A DNA stretch of 64,000 nucleotides, taken from assembly GCA_964019695.1 (NCBI GenBank), contig CAXHUL010000257.1:744001-808000 (forward strand). Reading direction: 5' to 3'. Shown one piece after another: positions 21,531-30,499 of this stretch; position 1 is the first letter of the stretch; every line of letters begins with the position of its first letter. A program made the position numbers and the translations under genes. The notes beneath the pieces are model-generated. The model was not told the DNA's origin, did no database searches, and saw nothing but the letters and a program-made list of their open reading frames with translations. Source of the stretch: Loripinus fragilis (Eukaryota > Mollusca > Bivalvia > Lucinida > Lucinidae).

Positions 21531-24305
21531 ATGTCAGACGTGGAAGATGATATTCTCATTGAAACCTCATTTGAAAACAGTTTAAACTTTGAAAATGTGT
21601 GGAACTCAGTTAACAACATTGAGTCGTTTTTATCCCGAACAGATTACATTGGCGTTCGTGGCACCAGTGTAGAAGATCCAGAAGAACTAAACTACGAGTA
21701 TGATATTGATGGTGTTACGATTCTGTGGAAAAATGTAGGTAGTGGACTTTCGTTAGATTACACACATTTTGATATAGCCTCAAGGGGTGATAAGGCTTTG
21801 CGACCAATTTATCCAATTCTGAAAAAGCATGTTAAACTTCAAGAGTATAGTGGAAAGCGTCTGGAAGTGCTACGCCTCAGTCTGGGTTGTCAGCTGATTT
21901 ATTATGGAGGTTGGGAAACGTGGCTGGGCTTTTTGCCTCAAGAGCAGTGTCCAGTTAGTTATAGTAAAGAAATTGTTCGACGAATAATTTTGAGAAATAT
22001 AGCTGCACTAAGGATCCAGTTTCAAAAAGAGCTGCAAAATCTACTGGAAAAGGGCGAGGCTCTTAATACGCTATCAAAGAATAATATTTTCAATTTGAAT
22101 AAACTGTTTGTACTGCCAAGTGATAGACGAACAATACTCAAAGTCTTTCAGCATGCACTGGAGACCACAGATTTTACAGAGAGCATATTCTATCCTGCAG
22201 TTTTCACCTTCAGATTCGGAGAGAAATGTTGCAGTAATGTGGAGTTGCCTATATCAGAATTGACTGCAGTAAACGATATTTGTGTCCATCTTGGAATATG
22301 TGTGAGCTCTGATTTTCATTATCTGTTCTGGTGCCGGAGTGGTGTAAATAAAGTCATTGGCGAACGTGGACACTTGAGTTCAGCTTATTCTTTTTTCGAG
22401 TGTGTTAACTTCCAGTCGAACTTAGATCATAGATCTATTGACATCAGTGGCATGCTCAGGTCCGTCTGTCAATTTCCAGAATGTCTGAGGTTTGTTCAAA
22501 TGTACTCGGATCTCCCTCATCGTCGGCCGCAAACGTCCTGCCATCCAATTTCAGGATCTATTATAATGGTGGAAGGCATATTAGCAGTACAGAGTCGGCA
22601 GAAAATATGCAGAGAAGCGAATGAATATCTTTCTGAGTTGAAAAATAACTTTGCCCAAGTGAGGGATGCTAGTTGCCGTCTAGAGTTTGTGATATGCTTA
22701 CCCTCTGTTTCAAACACTATAATTGCATTAGATTTAGTAAACAGGGAACGAATGCTTAACCTGTTCAAAGAGTATCCTATGATTGCACCGTTTAGTAAAA
22801 TGTATGACTTAAGAGTGACTGACTGTCTACGCGAAGTAGGAATGTATCTACAATCAAAGCTGCAAGAGGCATACAACACCAGAAAAGGCACGGGAGATAG
22901 CCTTGCTGTCTGGAAATCTTACCAGACTGAACTTGCCTGTGAAAAACTTTTGTGGGGTCATCCATTTTCTGGCATCTCGAGGATTTATGCCATAAATCTT
23001 GGACCTGGACTGGATACTCCTACCCGCAGTCTAACAGATCAGATGGGTTTTCTGTGTCTGGAAAACTGTTTCAGTTGTTGCTCAGATGAGAATACCACAC
23101 CGCCGCTCAATAACTATACCAAGAATCTAAAAGTTCAGGCTCAAATCGCAAGGTTATTTGGTATTTTTGACATAAGGAATGCAAGCTCGGGCACGCTGGG
23201 AAAGCGAATAATCTTGTGTCTATTGAGAGACTTATACGAAATTGGTTCTGTATTTATACGGTTTGAAGATTTCCTTCTGTTGCTTCAAGCAAGTGCTGGG
23301 AATGGTGACAAACAAATTGTAGGGGGCATTACTATTAAAAGTGTACTAGATACCTTCGTAAATTCACAGAAATGTAAGTGGCCTATGGTTTTCAAATCCT
23401 TGCAAGGACTGCTTCAAAACAACTCAACCTTAGAAGCGGCGATGCGGGAAGGCATACAAAGTCTAAAGCTTGGGTACTTTCCAGCAGTGAGAAATTATGA
23501 TAGTTCCAGAAATGAAGGCCTGAACTGGCGGTACACGTATGGATACTGGGTATTCAGCGACGTAGAGGATGATGACAGCGTAATGGAAAGGAAGGCTGGA
23601 AGCTATCATGTACTAGTTTTGTCTGAACTGGAAAAACGAAAGCTGTGTCATTCGTCCGCTTATGGGAACAGCATTTTCCCCTGGATCAAGCCTTGCCTTG
23701 AAAAGCTTCCAGATAAGAAGTTTACCAGTGAAGAGACCGTCGTTCTTTTGACGTATGCGACATGCATTTGTCTATTAATGAATGGCAGGTATGTGGAGTA
23801 TTTAAACTTAAGCAGGCTTGAAAGGTCACTTCCAGTGCCACAACGGAAACTACAGACATTTGAGATTTTAAGCCGATTTAGATTGGAAAGTGTCAAAACT
23901 GTCAATGTGTTCAGAATTCACCCATCCATTTCTCATAGCCTAGCCAATAAAAGGAAACACGAAAATGATGGTAAAAAAGAGCAGCTTCCACAGGTGGAGC
24001 AAAAACAAGAATTGGAAGAAAATCAGTCAAGTGAAACTGTGCGAATTCCTCTTGAAGATGATTTTGACTCTGCACGGGATCAAGTAAATACAGTGCAAAG
24101 CAGACACCTGCCAATGAATGTGTGTCGTAGGGTTGTCTCTTGGAAACCTGCAGAGAGAATGATTTTGACCAGATTTATAGGCGTTGGTGGTAAAACTGTG
24201 AAACAATGCTATGAGGAATACAAGAAAGAGTGCCGTGAAAACGAAATTCCTGATCATCCTTTTGACAGTTTTCGAAGGCAATTAACACGACTGAACAAAA
24301 CTTGA
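21531..24305 (+). CDS. Gene A: 924-aa protein of unknown family with Myb/SANT-like C-terminus, copy 1
   Basis: This is a single uninterrupted coding exon of 924 codons, far longer than chance in AT-rich DNA, with A at -3 of the ATG and AATAAA 8 bases after the stop. I do not recognise the family. The N-terminus is acidic (MSDVEDD). The bulk (about 40-790) looks globular and helical with scattered hydrophobic segments and no obvious transmembrane run. Cysteines 509, 513, 516 and 517 form a cluster that might bind metal. A charged stretch starts at K807 (KRKHENDGKK), a candidate nuclear localisation signal, and leads through an acidic Gln/Glu-rich linker. From W871 to the end, a WKPAER-L-F-GGKTV-Y pattern resembles a Myb/SANT-like helical DNA-binding fold; this is tentative. 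Its position next to telomeric repeat makes a chromatin or telomere role worth testing, but nothing proves it. A mobile-element protein is an alternative. Confidence 0.88.
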   Translation: MSDVEDDILIETSFENSLNFENVWNSVNNIESFLSRTDYIGVRGTSVEDPEELNYEYDIDGVTILWKNVGSGLSLDYTHFDIASRGDKALRPIYPILKKHVKLQEYSGKRLEVLRLSLGCQLIYYGGWETWLGFLPQEQCPVSYSKEIVRRIILRNIAALRIQFQKELQNLLEKGEALNTLSKNNIFNLNKLFVLPSDRRTILKVFQHALETTDFTESIFYPAVFTFRFGEKCCSNVELPISELTAVNDICVHLGICVSSDFHYLFWCRSGVNKVIGERGHLSSAYSFFECVNFQSNLDHRSIDISGMLRSVCQFPECLRFVQMYSDLPHRRPQTSCHPISGSIIMVEGILAVQSRQKICREANEYLSELKNNFAQVRDASCRLEFVICLPSVSNTIIALDLVNRERMLNLFKEYPMIAPFSKMYDLRVTDCLREVGMYLQSKLQEAYNTRKGTGDSLAVWKSYQTELACEKLLWGHPFSGISRIYAINLGPGLDTPTRSLTDQMGFLCLENCFSCCSDENTTPPLNNYTKNLKVQAQIARLFGIFDIRNASSGTLGKRIILCLLRDLYEIGSVFIRFEDFLLLLQASAGNGDKQIVGGITIKSVLDTFVNSQKCKWPMVFKSLQGLLQNNSTLEAAMREGIQSLKLGYFPAVRNYDSSRNEGLNWRYTYGYWVFSDVEDDDSVMERKAGSYHVLVLSELEKRKLCHSSAYGNSIFPWIKPCLEKLPDKKFTSEETVVLLTYATCICLLMNGRYVEYLNLSRLERSLPVPQRKLQTFEILSRFRLESVKTVNVFRIHPSISHSLANKRKHENDGKKEQLPQVEQKQELEENQSSETVRIPLEDDFDSARDQVNTVQSRHLPMNVCRRVVSWKPAERMILTRFIGVGGKTVKQCYEEYKKECRENEIPDHPFDSFRRQLTRLNKT

Positions 24306-24312
24306 GATGTTA

Positions 24313-24318
24313 AATAAA
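24313..24318 (+). terminator. Polyadenylation signal of gene A, copy 1
   Basis: AATAAA lies eight bases after the gene A stop, so the 3' UTR is probably very short. A family A repeat fragment starts about 20 bp further on. Confidence 0.55.
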
Positions 24319-24340
24319 TGGCTCTGCCTGATTTTTAAAA

Positions 24341-24405
24341 GTTTTGCCATTTTCCCATATTGCAGGTCAGGAGTGGTACTTGATTGTATTGATTCCCGAT
24401 CTTAC
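24341..24405 (+). repeat. Dispersed family A, 3'-end fragment
   Basis: TTTTCCCATATTGCAGGTCA followed by GGAGTGGTACTTGATTGTAT and ATTCCCGATCTT matches the end of the fuller family A copy at 40455-40996. Confidence 0.75.
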
Positions 24406-24807
24406 CTTCTTCCTTACTTTACTTAGCTTTCAAATAGTTTGCTATTACCGATTTATCAGTATGTATTTCAAATTGCTGATTTACGACTGGCTAGCAAGAA
24501 GGCTTTACTCTTCCTAAGTATCACTTGCGAGGGTGTTCTCTCCAGTATGTATTTCAAACTACTGGTCAGGAGGTGACCTCAATAAGCCCCACAGCTTAAT
24601 GTCAGCTTGTACTTATACCATGCACTTGTATACCATGTAATAGTAAATTACATTGAAGAAAAGTATATTGTCTACACCAAACTGACTAGCTGAACAGCTT
24701 AGCTTTATGGCCTCAAGTTTCACTGTTGAGGGGGCTCTCTCCAGTATGCGTTTCTACGTGTGGGTTTTAGACACTGGCTTGCGAGAAGTTTGTTTGCTTG
24801 TTTGATT

Positions 24808-24993
24808 AGATTCTTTACGTCCCATCAACAATCTTTCAGTTAAACAGGAGCGGATCTTCCTGGGTTGAACCGGTACTAAGCTAGGATAAATGTGTCTTGC
24901 TCGTGAACTACAGCACAGTGACGCCGGTGCGGCTCGAACCCGCGGCCCCTCAGTCTCGAGTCAAGCACTCTACCACTAAGCCACTGCGCTCCC
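24808..24993 (-). mobile_element. tRNA-derived SINE, copy 1 (minus)
   Basis: On minus, GGGAGCGCAGTGGCTTAGTGG carries an A-box-like TGGCTTAGTGG. A B-box-like GGTTCGAGCC lies about 40 bp further on. A tRNA-unrelated body ends in GATGGGACGTAAAGAATCT. The A/B spacing is tRNA-like, but the anticodon arm does not pair properly, so this is not a functional tRNA gene. A second, diverged copy lies at 26057 in opposite orientation. Confidence 0.85.
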
Positions 24994-25276
24994 TGACTTG
25001 CGAGAATACTTTACCTAAAATATCCCTATCATATCATTTTCTCTGCAGTACCTATTTCTAATTGTTTGTTTGAAGACATGACCATATAAGAAGAAATTAC
25101 TTGAACGCCGACATTCTGTCTCTAGATATCATACAGATAGCCTCTCTGAATAACGAATCAAGAGATTATATTAGACGTTTTATGTCCTTCAGTTGGCTTA
25201 AAGGGTTCTCCCAACATTACCAGTACAGATAAACTGCCAATCTACATGGCACCAGACCCCCTGGTTTGAAAGTAAA

Positions 25277-25480
25277 CAAGAAGACAACGATCAGGAATTG
25301 ATACAATTAAGTACCACTCCTGACCGGAGACTTGATATGGGAAAGTAACGAAGAACGCAGGAGAACGCTACACACAAGAGAGCCAAGCCAAGTGGTCAGC
25401 TCTTTCCAAGTAGGTGCGCACTGGACTGCAAGGAACGAGCAAGACAGCACGAGACAGACAAACCTGAACACGACAAACGA
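25277..25480 (-). repeat. Dispersed family A copy (minus)
   Basis: The minus strand of GATCAGGAATTGATACAATT and the following TACCACTCCTGACC, then GAGAGCCAAG and GTGGTCAGCTC, matches the 3' half of the 40455-40996 element. Short frames across it are incidental. Confidence 0.75.
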
Positions 25481-25800
25481 TGCACAAAACAAGTACCGCC
25501 TTCGAACGGTCAGTAAGTCAGTAAAGTATCACTGTCATTGTGTTTCTCCTCAGTATGCATTTCGTATGTTAGTTTAAGAAAACGACCAGCGAGTAGGCTT
25601 TACCTAAGCATCAATATGGTGGGTCTTTACTCCCCAGCGTATTTCTAAGTAGTGTCACTGTTTGTTCGTTTTTTTGTTGTTGTTTTTTTTTTTTTTTTAA
25701 AGCAAACAGCCAGCGAAAATCTTTACCCAAAGTGTTGTTGTTCTAAGATACTGCCTTTATCTAAAGTATCGCAATTGTTGGGCTTCTCTCCACCTTTAGC

Positions 25801-27205
25801 CACTGATCGTGTGCTCCATAAGGCATGGTAGAGCATATGGTTCATGCTGGTTACCATATGGTTTAGCTCATGGTTTGGCGTTATGAACCATGTGGTTGGT
25901 CATGATCAGCATAGATATTTTGCTTTTGTCCATATAGTTTTTCATGTGGTTGGTTACCATATGGTTTCGCTTATGGTTTGGCGTTATGAAGCACATGATT
26001 TGTCATGATCAGCATATATATTTCAGGTTTTGTCCATATCGTTTATCACGTGCTTTGGAGCGCAGTGGCTCAGTGGTAGAGTGCTTGACTCGAGACCGAG
26101 AGGCCGCGGGTTTGAGCCTCACCAGCGTCACTGCGTCGTGGTCCTTGAGCATGACACATTTATCCTAGCTTAGTACGGGTTCAGCGCAGGAAGACCCGTC
26201 CCTGTTTAACTGAAAGATTGCTGATGGGACGTAAAGAATCATATTCAAGCAAATTATCATGTGCTTTATCGTGTTTTAGCCTATGAGTCAGCATGGCTTA
26301 CACATGGTTAAGCATAGGTGAGCACAGTGGTTAAGCACGGCATTGCCTGTGAAGCATTTGAGTTAACACATGGTTAATGGTTCGCAAACCGTTTGGCATA
26401 TAGATTGTGGTCTAGCATTTACGTTTGTTTATTATCATATGCTATAACATTAAGCTCAGCCAGGTTTAGCGTGCTTAGAATAGGCATACACATGGTTAAG
26501 CCCAAGAACGATGTTGTCAAATGCATGGCTGAGCATACTGTGTAGCATAAAGCATGGTTAAGCTTTATTGGCACGGTATAGCATAAGGATGAGCATGGTT
26601 AAGCAAGTAGGTTTAAGCATCTGATGTGAGATAAGTGATATAGTAAGAATACAGTTCAGCATGTTTATCTTATACCAAAGCACGGTTACACATGCAAAAA
26701 CATGGTTTAGCGTTAGGGTTAGGGAAGGAGACATGGTTGCGCACAGTTGAGCATCTGGTATAGCATATTTATCATATACAAAACGCATGTTTAATCATGT
26801 ACTGGCATTGTTTTGCGTAGGCTTGAGCATGTTTCAGCAAGTTTTAGCACAGGGCTGAGGTTACCGGATAGGGGTTAGCATATAGTTCAGCATGGATCAG
26901 CATATACGCATAAGCATGGTGTAGCATATGAGTCAATAAACGATACGGAGATGTTTAGCATAAGGCTTGTCAAATTTTGGTTAAGCATGTGCTTTGGCAT
27001 GGCTTAGCTTGCATATGGTTCGCCATTGTTTAGTACGTAAGTAGACATGGTTTAGTATGTGGTTTAGCATAATCTCTGGTCCAGCTTGGTTCATCATATG
27101 GTTTGTCCAGTTTTAGCATGATCTGGTGTGATTAAGCATATGCTTAATCGTGTGGTTTGGCGAGGTGCATCACGCTTTAGCACATGGTTGAGCATGGTTT
27201 CAAAA
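25801..27205 (+). repeat. Degenerate AGCATATGGTT-type array I
   Basis: Loosely repeated words such as GCATATGGTTCA, AGCATGGTTAAGC and GTTTAGCATA occur at 10-25 bp spacing over about 1.4 kb. A SINE lies inside it, and a short TTAGGGTTAGGG remnant occurs near 26714. No gene is visible; the short frames are not supported. Confidence 0.8.
26057..26241 (+). mobile_element. tRNA-derived SINE, copy 2 (plus)
   Basis: GGAGCGCAGTGGCTCAGTGG (A box) is followed by GGGTTTGAGCC (B box, C-to-T relative to the second unit) and a body ending GATGGGACGTAAAGAATCA. It is the same family as 24808-24993 but inverted, so the two could pair as RNA. Confidence 0.87.
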
Positions 27206-27813
27206 GAACTGTTGGAAAACCTAATTTTAATGATCAATTCAAAAAGATGATCAAGCGTTATAAAAAAAAAGTTGGATATAACTTGTATATCATGCGACAG
27301 TCAGCGTGGCTGGTCTGAAACCCCAATCACGGTTTATAGCTATGGTTTCCACTTTAATTGCACCTCAGGCCTCAGACTCAATGACGGCAGTGGCGTAAAG
27401 CTTTAGTCGGTGGGTTGGATGCCTTGCGCTTATCTGTAGCTGGACCCACCACGATTCGACTTGAGGTTCTCTTTAGCGGGGACTATCTGTGAGTCGTGGG
27501 CCCTTTCTTTTGTTTCATCATAGTGTGTTAATTTGATAAGATTGTTTCTCTATGATGATACATTTCAATGGTTAGGGAGCCGCCATGCGAGCTTAACATG
27601 TTTTGTGCTCCAACAACAGCAAAATCTAGGGAGAATATTTGGTAACGGTTAAATGCATTTAGGCCCTCCCCCAGTGGCTTAGGCTGCTGTCCGTTTCAAG
27701 GCGCGGGTTCTGTTGTTGTTGATTCTTTGTTGATTGTTACTCCCATTGTGAGATTCTGTAATTGTGTTGTGCGTAACTTTATGTCCGTTCTGGTTTTGCA
27801 ATCGTCTTGATGG

Positions 27814-27815
<2 letters not shown>
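27206..27815. other. Stretch without recognisable features
   Basis: This is non-repetitive-looking sequence of mixed composition between the AGCAT array and the GA tract. I see no long frame, RNA gene or mobile-element end. Confidence 0.5.
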
Positions 27816-27898
<83 letters not shown>

Positions 27899-27923
27899 AA
27901 GAGAGAGAGGGAGAGAGAGAGAG
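27816..27923 (+). repeat. (GA)n microsatellite
   Basis: About 108 bp of GA carry a few AAG and GGG interruptions near the 3' end. The second unit is 8 bp longer here. The Glu/Arg frames it creates are artefacts. Confidence 0.97.
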
Positions 27924-27924
27924 C

Positions 27925-28040
27925 CGGTTGCTTGCTTAGTTTGTCTTCCTGGTTTCTTGTGATTGTTATGTGCTCTTCCTCGCGATGCCGAGGGAATGTC
28001 TGCAGTCTGTGATTGTGGTATCTCCTGATCGTACCCCCTT
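27925..28040 (+). repeat. Dispersed family B copy 1
   Basis: The core GCTCTTCCTCGCGATGCCG, CTGCAGTCTGTGATTGTGG and TATCTCCTGATCGTAC recurs at 31195, 35135, 35722, 36645 (minus) and 36815 (minus). Confidence 0.75.
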
Positions 28041-28224
28041 ACTAGTTTGGAAATATCCTGGAGAGCAAACCAAGCGTGATGGTTATCTAGAAACTACTGG
28101 CAAGCTCCTGCTATTGCTCCATTGGATTAAATTCTTAACACTGTTTCAGCACTTAAATATCGCTAGCGTTGTTTGTTTGCTAGCTAGTTTATTTGTTTTT
28201 TAATTAGAATGTCTGACCGTTGGC

Positions 28225-28269
28225 CATAAATAAGAAGACTACACTATTCCTGTAGTGCTCTTATTTATG
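28225..28269. other. 45-bp imperfect palindrome
   Basis: CATAAATAAGA and CTACAC on the left face GTAGTG and TCTTATTTATG on the right, with a small loop. If transcribed from minus, it would be a strong hairpin at the distal end of the gene B 3' UTR. It could equally be a MITE remnant. Confidence 0.6.
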
Positions 28270-28273
28270 TTCA

Positions 28274-28310
28274 CCTCCGCGGGACGATGACCCCGTCAGA
28301 CAGGCGGAGG
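28274..28310. other. GC-rich nested hairpin
   Basis: CCTCCGC (28274-28280) pairs with GCGGAGG (28304-28310), enclosing GACG/CGTC. It sits 4 bp from the 45-bp palindrome and is the most GC-rich structure in the surrounding AT-rich DNA. Confidence 0.6.
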
Positions 28311-28500
28311 AAAAAATTGATTTAAAATGATTGTTACAATCCATTTATAAAGTGTTTGAATTAACATGAATCAAAAGGAATTTCCTATTGCACTTCGCCC
28401 AGGATTACTTTGATTAAAAATGATTGTCACAAATGATTACACGAAATTACGAATCAGCACGAAAATTATCCTTGAAATTAGCCAGAATTGAAAACAAGTA

Positions 28501-28701
28501 ACCAGTCCTGTCTGGCAAAACTTGCATTAATATCACAGAATCGCTTGGTGGGAGTGACCAGTCCTGTCTGGCAAAACTTATCACAGATACGCTTCACTAT
28601 ATATATATATACATCCAGTCCACAAAGGAATACCGCAACTAATCAGAATCGCTTATAAAAACTTCACACCTCCAAGTGACTAGTCCTGTCTAGCAAAACT
28701 T
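28501..28701 (-). promoter_or_regulatory. Three covarying hairpins in the putative gene B 3' UTR, copy 1
   Basis: A ~23-bp element occurs at 28501-28523, 28557-28579 and 28679-28701. Read on minus (the sense of gene B), it is AAGTTTTG followed by a stem-loop. Copies 1 and 2 have stem CCAG/CTGG and copy 3 has CTAG/CTAG. All share the hexaloop ACAGGA and a flanking G-U pair. The double change that keeps pairing argues for RNA structure. The loop contains CAGG, reminiscent of the CNGG loops read by Smaug/SAM-domain proteins, but it is flanked by unpaired A's, so this is only a suggestion. Confidence 0.6.
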
Positions 28702-28728
28702 GGTTCCAATTTTCACTGTTCACATGCA

Positions 28729-29718
28729 CTAGGACAGTCTGGCTTTCTTCGGCTGACACATCCCTTCCAATCTCTCTGCCTGCGACTTTGCCATTGACGT
28801 CAGCTTTCCAGCGCGCCTCTGCTGGTTTAAATTGCGCATTCGCTGGTGCAGATACTTGTAAAAGTCTTGGACGCCGGGTGGAACGAACTGCGGCGTCCAT
28901 ATCTTATCAATAATTCCCCTCTGGATGCACTGCCTGGCCAGCGAAGATGGACTCATGCCCTTATTCTCGGGTCTGTTCATGATGTACTTTACGTAGCCAA
29001 TCTGTAACTCTGTCAGCTTTTCATTGGTCGTGGCTGGCGATCTAGCTGAGGTGTACTTGCTGACCTCTGTCCTCAGCTCAGCCGGTAGGTCTTCCAGCGT
29101 TTCCATCATGACTGGCCGTGTACCCTGGTCGCCAAAGATGCTAGAAAATGATGGCATCCGCTCTACGATCACCCTTGGGTTGTAGTCGCCCAACAAGTTT
29201 GCCGTCAAGGGAGTGCTAGTGGTCGAGTCGAAACTCACTGAATCCACCACCGATGTTCCAAACGTCGACTCCGGCCAAACAGTGGCACTGGCAGCACTGT
29301 TTGTGGGGGCTGTGTCAGGTGGGTTGGTAACGAACAACAACGTTTGTCCTGAGAAGACGGCGTTGCCACAGGTAACGAAGTTTTCAAACAGCTCCTTGCA
29401 CTTGCAGGGTGTGTTTCTCTTTAGCCCCTCTATCTCCTCCTCTCTGGCGGCTAGTCTTCGCTCAAGATCGGCGAGCTGCCTGTTGATCGCCTCAATCTGC
29501 CCGTCCCTTTTGGCCAGCTTGTCCTCAAGTTCAGAAACCGTCTTCTCGCACTGCGTGCGCACGTCGCCCTGTATTCCCACAATGGCGGCTGTGACGAAAT
29601 GTTCACACCCCGTGACCATAGTGGTAAGTGTCTCGATGGGGTCAGAGTCATCCTCCGCCAGGAGGATCTCCTCCTCAGCCTCCTTCCCTTGACCAACGAC
29701 TGGAGTTATTGGTTCCAT
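28729..29718 (-). CDS. Gene B: 329-aa coiled-coil protein of unknown family, copy 1
   Basis: A 329-codon frame starts at the ATG (29716-29718) coding MEPITPVV. I prefer this over an ATG 14 codons upstream because a splice-acceptor-like TTTCTTTATATTTCAG ends 5 bases before it and the extra residues would be intronic. The N-terminus is acidic (13-26). A strong coiled coil spans about 52-102, followed by a Cys-Lys-Cys (105-107) and C117. A Ser/Thr-rich linker covers about 130-200. The basic helical C-terminus (205-329) contains KYIMNRP and WTPQFVPP and ends in PKKARLS, a possible nuclear signal. I do not recognise the family. A self-associating DNA- or RNA-binding protein would fit. The regional base composition is more GC-rich than gene A, which may signal a separate origin. 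Confidence 0.8.
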   Translation of the reverse strand: MEPITPVVGQGKEAEEEILLAEDDSDPIETLTTMVTGCEHFVTAAIVGIQGDVRTQCEKTVSELEDKLAKRDGQIEAINRQLADLERRLAAREEEIEGLKRNTPCKCKELFENFVTCGNAVFSGQTLLFVTNPPDTAPTNSAASATVWPESTFGTSVVDSVSFDSTTSTPLTANLLGDYNPRVIVERMPSFSSIFGDQGTRPVMMETLEDLPAELRTEVSKYTSARSPATTNEKLTELQIGYVKYIMNRPENKGMSPSSLARQCIQRGIIDKIWTPQFVPPGVQDFYKYLHQRMRNLNQQRRAGKLTSMAKSQAERLEGMCQPKKARLS

Positions 29719-30150
29719 ATTGCCTGAAATATAAAGAAAAAGAATTACTATCAAAATCAAGGTGGACAGAACGTTAAGTGCTTATTTGCATCGGGACAAG
29801 ACTCCGATCAGTCTGGGCGTACGTCCAGTCTCATCAAAGTCTCGCCCTATGCATAATTAAGGAGCTAGGAAGGATTCTTCAGTATTAGATGGTACTGACA
29901 AGCTTGAATCAATTGGCTAGAGCCATAGGGGCAGAAGTCATTTCTGGGCATCCAATTGTCTAGCTGAGCCAATGATTTAAACAAGTCAGTGTCTTGTTGT
30001 TACAAGTTAGAACCGCCGTTTCTCAGTCATTCCGTCTGTTAGTGTGCAGATGAAACAGTGTTCGATTCAGTTAAGCTGAATAGCCTTTGTATGCAAATAG
30101 CTGTTTCCTCAATGTGCAAGTAAATTATAGCTAACAAAGTAATGAAGGGG
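29719..30150 (-). promoter_or_regulatory. Upstream region of gene B: acceptor and two octamer motifs
   Basis: The minus-strand acceptor CAG is at 29724-29726. An upstream donor could not be fixed. Octamer motifs (ATTTGCAT/ATGCAAAT) occur at 29784-29791 and 30091-30098, and could be POU-factor sites. No long frame is present. The placement of the 5' exon and transcription start is unknown. Confidence 0.4.
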
Positions 30151-30330
30151 GCAAAGATCAGGAATCAATACAGCGAGTACCACACCTGACCATGAGTTCC
30201 ACATTGGAAAGTGACAAAAACACAATTAAACATCACAAACGAGAGCCAATAGGTCAGCCCTTCCCAGCAGGTGACCACAAGGCGGCAATGAACAGACGCG
30301 AAAGCATGACAAACACAAGACAGAAATAAC
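30151..30330 (-). repeat. Dispersed family A copy (minus)
   Basis: The minus strand of AAAGATCAGGAATCAATACA, CCACACCTGACCATG, GAGAGCCAATAGGTCAGCCC and CAGCAGGTGACCAC aligns with the 3' half of 40455-40996. Confidence 0.8.
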
Positions 30331-30499
30331 ACAAATGATTCACGAAAGAAGTGCAAGTCACAATCGCTGCAGCTAATACTAAATGACACAAATGCTCCTA
30401 ACAAACACGTCTCACCTTCAATCATTACTGTACCACTGATTAGCGAATTGGTTTGGGGGTAAGGGTTTGGCGCATGGTAATATCTTTTCTCATGTTGTG

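Larger units (their letters stand above)
24406..25800 (+). repeat. Degenerate minisatellite-like region downstream of gene A
   Basis: A module such as CTCCAGTATGTATTTCAAAC, then an ACTGGC/CCAGCGAG segment and AAGGCTTTACCTAAGTATCAC, recurs in diverged form near 24460, 24540, 24740, 25010, 25550, 25610 and 25710. A SINE (24808-24993) and a family A copy (25277-25480) interrupt it. No gene is visible. Confidence 0.6.

Noticed and set aside
26057..26130. Functional tRNA gene
   Set aside because: A and B boxes are present, but the anticodon arm does not pair and a SINE body follows. It is a SINE head.
27764..28012. Glu/Arg-rich frame over the GA tract (also at 51065-51271)
   Set aside because: It is a microsatellite translation, and the frame changes between the two unit copies because the tract length differs.
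28501..28701. Short CRISPR-like direct repeats
   Set aside because: There are only three copies at irregular spacing (56 and 122 bp), in a eukaryotic 3' UTR context, and covariation points to RNA hairpins.
29213..29692. 159-codon Ser-rich frame opposite gene B
   Set aside because: It is an antisense shadow of the gene B coiled-coil region; gene B has the better start, composition and splice context.
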